Assembly (NCBI RefSeq): GCF_012910885.1
Contig: NZ_WTVM01000029.1
Coordinates: forward strand, 1-34,678
Source of the DNA: Azoarcus taiwanensis
GTDB taxonomy: Bacteria > Pseudomonadota > Gammaproteobacteria > Burkholderiales > Rhodocyclaceae
Reading direction: 5' to 3'
Length of the DNA stretch: 34,678 nucleotides
Shown here: positions 31,818 through 34,678 of the stretch, in pieces
How positions within the stretch are numbered: the first letter of the stretch is position 1
Layout of the letters: every line of letters starts with the position of its first letter
Translations under genes and position numbers: made by a program
Notes under the pieces: generated by a model
Told to the model about the DNA's origin: nothing
The model's input: only the letters and a program-made list of their open reading frames with translations
Database searches by the model: none

Positions 31818-33719
31818 GTGTCCCTCGAAAAACTCCGCATCAGTGGTCGTCTGCCCAGCCCGAAAGGCGTCGCGCTGGCGGTCATGGAACTGTGCCGCAG
31901 TGACGACACAACGATGGACGACCTGGCCGAGGTCGTGCAGCGCGATCCCGCCCTATGCGGCCGTCTGCTGAATCTGGCGAACTCGGCTGCGATGGGCGTG
32001 CGCCCGGTCGTGGCGGTGCAGGAGGCGGTGCTGCGGCTTGGCATGCGGGCGGTGCGCAATCTTGCAACCGGCTTCGCCCTTATCGATCAGTATTCAGAAG
32101 GCGCCTGCGAGCGCTTCGACTACCAGCAATTCTGGTCGCACTCGCTGCTGATGGCGCTGGCCATGCGCGAGCTTGCGGTTCGAACCCGGGCAGCGGTGCC
32201 GGACGAGTTGTTCGCCTGCGGCCTGATGGCGCGCATCGGCAGGCTGGCGCTGGCCACCGCCTATCCCAGAGAGTATTCGGAGCTCATCGCCCAAGCGCCC
32301 GAGTCGGACCGAGCGCTGGTTGAACTGGAGCGCGGCGCCCTGGATCTCGATCACAACCAGTGCTCCCGTGAGATTCTGACCAGCTTCGGACTGCCGCAGG
32401 CTCTGGTCGAGCCGGTCTTCTATCACGAGGCGCCGGAGGAGGCCGGATTCTCGGATGGCTCTCGCCCGCATCAACTCACGCACCTGCTTTACTTCGGACG
32501 TCGCATCGCCGACCTGAGCTGCGGCGGGGAGCGCTTGCGCAGTGACACCATTGCAGAACTGCTGCGCCTTGCCGGACGCATCGGGCTCGATGGCGACGCC
32601 CTCGGTTCGATGATCGACGAGATCATGCAGCGGTGGCGCGAGTGGGGCAAACTGCTCGAGGTGCCGGCGGGCGATTTGCCGACGTTTGCGGACATGGCGC
32701 AGGCGCCCGCCCCGCGCGAGGATGAGCGTGCTTCCGGAGCGCCGTTGCTCAGAGTGCTGCTCGTCGAGGACGAGCCCTTGACGCGGCAGATGCTCGTCAG
32801 TGCGCTCGAGCGCATCGGTGGTCACAAGGTGTTCGTCGCCACGAATGGCAAGGAAGGTCTCGCGCTCGCGCTCGAAACCATGCCGCACATCGTCATTACC
32901 GACTGGCGCATGCCAGTGATGGACGGGCTCGAGTTCTGCCGAGCGTTGCGCGAGACGCATTGGGGGCAGTCGATGTACGTCATCATGCTGACCGCAGTCG
33001 ACGCCGAGGACGAAGTCGTGCACGCCTTCGAAGCGGGCGTGGACGACTACATACTCAAACCCGTCAGTGCGCGTGCGCTGCAGGCGAGGATGCGGGCGGC
33101 TCAGCACTACGTGTGTCTGCTGCAGTCCTGGGAGCGCGATCGCGAGCAGCTCAAGCAGGCCGCAGCCGATCTGGCGCTCAGCAACCGCAAGCTGGAGCAT
33201 TACGCGCACACTGACATGCTCACCGGTCTGCCGAATCGCCGCGCTGCGATGGAAAGTCTGGAGCAGGCCTGGAACGGCGCCGAGCGGTCTGGCGAGCCGA
33301 TGGCGGTGATGATGCTCGACATCGATGCGTTCAAGAGTTTCAACGACACCTATGGGCATGCCGTCGGGGACCGGATGCTTGCCGAGGTCGGCCGGCTGTT
33401 GCGAGAGATCTCGCGCAAGGACGACCGCGTCTGCCGGTTCGGCGGCGAGGAGTTCATCGTGGTTTGTCGCAACACCGGCATGCAGGCCGCGCGGGATTTT
33501 GCCGAACGCCTGCGCAACGTGGTAGCCGGCCTGAGGCTGGTACATGGCGACGAGCATGTGCAGACCACGGTCAGCATCGGTCTGGCGTGCAAGGAACCCG
33601 AAATGGGGAGCTACGACGTCATGGTCAATGCGGCCGACAAGGCCTTGTATGCGGCCAAGAACGGCGGGCGTAACCGGCTCTGCTGCTATGATCGCGGGCG
33701 CATCCGCACAGTCGGTTAG
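31818..33719 (+). CDS. HDOD-REC-GGDEF signalling protein
   Basis: A 633-residue cytoplasmic protein in three parts. An HDOD domain (about 10-205; SPKGVALAVMELC, LLNLANSAAMG, LFACGLMARIG), which lacks HD-hydrolase metal ligands, is followed by a helical linker. A receiver domain (about 312-428) has D362 in VITDWRMPVMDG and K414 in YILKPV. A diguanylate cyclase domain (about 462-625) has GGEEF at 542-546 and an RxxD inhibitory site, RKDD, at 533-536. The start is taken as GTG 31818 (MSLEKLRISG), where similarity begins; no strong ribosome site is seen. It should make c-di-GMP when its receiver is phosphorylated by an unlinked kinase. Its stop overlaps that of the convergent MFS gene. Confidence 0.85.
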   Translation: MSLEKLRISGRLPSPKGVALAVMELCRSDDTTMDDLAEVVQRDPALCGRLLNLANSAAMGVRPVVAVQEAVLRLGMRAVRNLATGFALIDQYSEGACERFDYQQFWSHSLLMALAMRELAVRTRAAVPDELFACGLMARIGRLALATAYPREYSELIAQAPESDRALVELERGALDLDHNQCSREILTSFGLPQALVEPVFYHEAPEEAGFSDGSRPHQLTHLLYFGRRIADLSCGGERLRSDTIAELLRLAGRIGLDGDALGSMIDEIMQRWREWGKLLEVPAGDLPTFADMAQAPAPREDERASGAPLLRVLLVEDEPLTRQMLVSALERIGGHKVFVATNGKEGLALALETMPHIVITDWRMPVMDGLEFCRALRETHWGQSMYVIMLTAVDAEDEVVHAFEAGVDDYILKPVSARALQARMRAAQHYVCLLQSWERDREQLKQAAADLALSNRKLEHYAHTDMLTGLPNRRAAMESLEQAWNGAERSGEPMAVMMLDIDAFKSFNDTYGHAVGDRMLAEVGRLLREISRKDDRVCRFGGEEFIVVCRNTGMQAARDFAERLRNVVAGLRLVHGDEHVQTTVSIGLACKEPEMGSYDVMVNAADKALYAAKNGGRNRLCCYDRGRIRTVG

Positions 33720-34678
33720 CCCGTCGTTCTTTCGTGTGTCGCCGACGATCTCAGCCACAGGGCGATAACCAGAGCCAGCCCGAGACACGACCCGACGGCG
33801 AGGGTCAGGCCGGGCCAGCCGCTGCGGTCCCAGGCGATGCCGGTCAGACTGCCGACGAGGCTGCTGCCAAGGTAGTAGCTGCTGAGATAGAGCGCCGACG
33901 CGAGGGCGCGTCGCTCCCGCGCCAGTTGCCCAACCCAGCCGATGGCGGTGCTGTGGGCGCCGAAATAACCGAAGGTGAAGACGGCGACGCCGGCGATGAG
34001 TAGCGGCAGGCTGTTGGACAGCGTCGTCGCCAGACCAAGACCGGCGAGCGTCATCATCACCCAGACGACGTTGTTGCGGCCATAGCGATCCGACAGTCGA
34101 CCTGCCCATGCCGACGACGCGCTGCCCATCAGGTAGAGCAGGAAGACCGCGCCCAACAGACTCTGTGGTAAAGAGAAAGGCGGCGCCTGCAGGCGGAAAC
34201 CGAGGTAATTGTAGACGCCGAAGAAAGCGCCCATGAGCAGAAAGCCGCAGGTGAAAAGCGCAACAAGGCGTGGGTTGGCGTAGATCGTTCGGATGTCGGC
34301 CAGCACCGCGCGCGGCGTGATCGTGCGGGGCTGGAAGCGCCGTGACTCGGGAAGCATGCGCCAGAATGCGATTGCCGCGATCAAGCCGAGCCCGCCCAGC
34401 GTGATCATCGCAATGCGCCACGAGCCGACATCCGCGAGCAGGCCACTGAATACCCGCCCGCTCATGCCGCCGAGTGCATTGCCGGCGATGTAAAGGCCCA
34501 TCACCCGGCCCTGAGCGTGCGGCGCGACCTCGTCGCCGAGATAGGCCATCGCTGCCGCCGGCAAGCCCGCCAGGGCAGCGCCGAGCAAGGCGCGCAGCAC
34601 GACCATCTGCGAGAAGTCGTCCACCGCAGCGCTGGCCAGCGCGATCAGCGCGGCGATTGCCAGCGACCACTTCATGAG
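33716..34678 (-). CDS. MFS transporter, N terminus beyond the window
   Basis: The 3' part (about 320 residues) of a major facilitator transporter, open to the right edge; the first helices are outside the window. About ten transmembrane helices are visible. The visible part includes GALAGLPAAAMAYLGDEV, a central cytoplasmic loop (LPESRRFQPRTITPRAVL), GRLSDRYGRNNVVW, which is the second-half A-motif, and FTFGYFGAHSTAIGWVGQLA. The pattern resembles YnfM/AraJ-type drug or sugar efflux proteins of the DHA1 group. The substrate cannot be assigned. The stop TAA at 33716-33718 overlaps the convergent stop TAG (33717-33719). Confidence 0.85.
   Translation of the reverse strand, partial: LMKWSLAIAALIALASAAVDDFSQMVVLRALLGAALAGLPAAAMAYLGDEVAPHAQGRVMGLYIAGNALGGMSGRVFSGLLADVGSWRIAMITLGGLGLIAAIAFWRMLPESRRFQPRTITPRAVLADIRTIYANPRLVALFTCGFLLMGAFFGVYNYLGFRLQAPPFSLPQSLLGAVFLLYLMGSASSAWAGRLSDRYGRNNVVWVMMTLAGLGLATTLSNSLPLLIAGVAVFTFGYFGAHSTAIGWVGQLARERRALASALYLSSYYLGSSLVGSLTGIAWDRSGWPGLTLAVGSCLGLALVIALWLRSSATHERTTG

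Noticed and set aside
30191-32059. 622-codon open frame on the minus strand opposite the CoA-transferase gene
   Set aside because: It crosses the repeat copies and the racemase gene, whose catalytic residues are intact on the plus strand.
32094-34670. 858-codon open frame on the minus strand across the HDOD and MFS genes
   Set aside because: It lies antisense to a well-supported HDOD-REC-GGDEF gene and out of frame with the MFS gene; the translation is rich in Arg, His and Gln with no domain pattern, as expected for high-GC antisense frames.
1-34678. tRNA, rRNA, CRISPR, transposase or phage genes
   Set aside because: No TTCGAATC-type tRNA arm in a foldable setting, no evenly spaced repeats, and no transposase or integrase motifs were found in either strand.

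Overview
The window looks like a chromosomal segment of a high-GC betaproteobacterium. Gene content and protein style (tetrathionate respiration, ModABC, CydDC, several c-di-GMP and two-component proteins) would suit Rhodocyclales such as Azoarcus, Thauera or Aromatoleum. That placement is inference; no rRNA or marker gene is present. Coding density is high and strands alternate in short operons. No tRNA, rRNA, CRISPR array, insertion sequence or prophage was recognised.

Layout. (1) 1-3422: the 3' end of a tetrathionate-reductase-type molybdoenzyme (ttrA) with a good terminator, converging on the two-component pair ttrS-ttrR, preceded on the same strand by a secreted DsrE-like protein. (2) 3719-11121, plus strand: cydDC (thiol-exporting ABC transporter), a fused SpmA/SpmB-like Gate-domain membrane protein, then modABC for molybdate uptake. 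(3) 11281-12480: a Yip1-family membrane protein divergent from a MarR-family regulator broken by an in-frame TAG. (4) 12553-19307, plus strand: metallo-beta-lactamase-fold hydrolase, OmpR-type response regulator, LysM/FecR periplasmic protein, CHASE2 histidine kinase and a short AsmA-like protein, with three 4-base overlaps. This is the strongest candidate for an uncharacterised signalling system. (5) 19294-22771, minus: a dCache-HAMP-PAS-GGDEF-EAL protein with an exact FNR/ANR-type box upstream, and a TRIC-family membrane protein. (6) 22838-26613, minus: acyl-CoA ligase, 12-14 TM permease and a periplasmic PCu(A)C-like protein without copper ligands, ended by an intrinsic terminator. Divergent from it is a PAS hybrid histidine kinase plus OmpR-type regulator (26818-29623). 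(7) 29621-34678: a secreted fasciclin protein; an alpha-methylacyl-CoA racemase-type CoA transferase bracketed by an inverted pair of 53-base repeats; an HDOD-REC-GGDEF protein; and the 3' part of an MFS transporter that runs off the window.

How it fits together. Regions 1 and 2 share an anaerobic redox theme: TtrA needs molybdenum cofactor (modABC supplies molybdate), TtrSR senses the acceptor, the DsrE-like protein may handle periplasmic sulfur, and CydDC sets periplasmic thiol state. The FNR-like box links oxygen status to c-di-GMP turnover. Regions 6 and 7 suggest uptake and CoA activation of an organic acid, possibly controlled by the adjacent kinase/regulator pair. These links come from gene proximity and family knowledge and are not demonstrated by the sequence.
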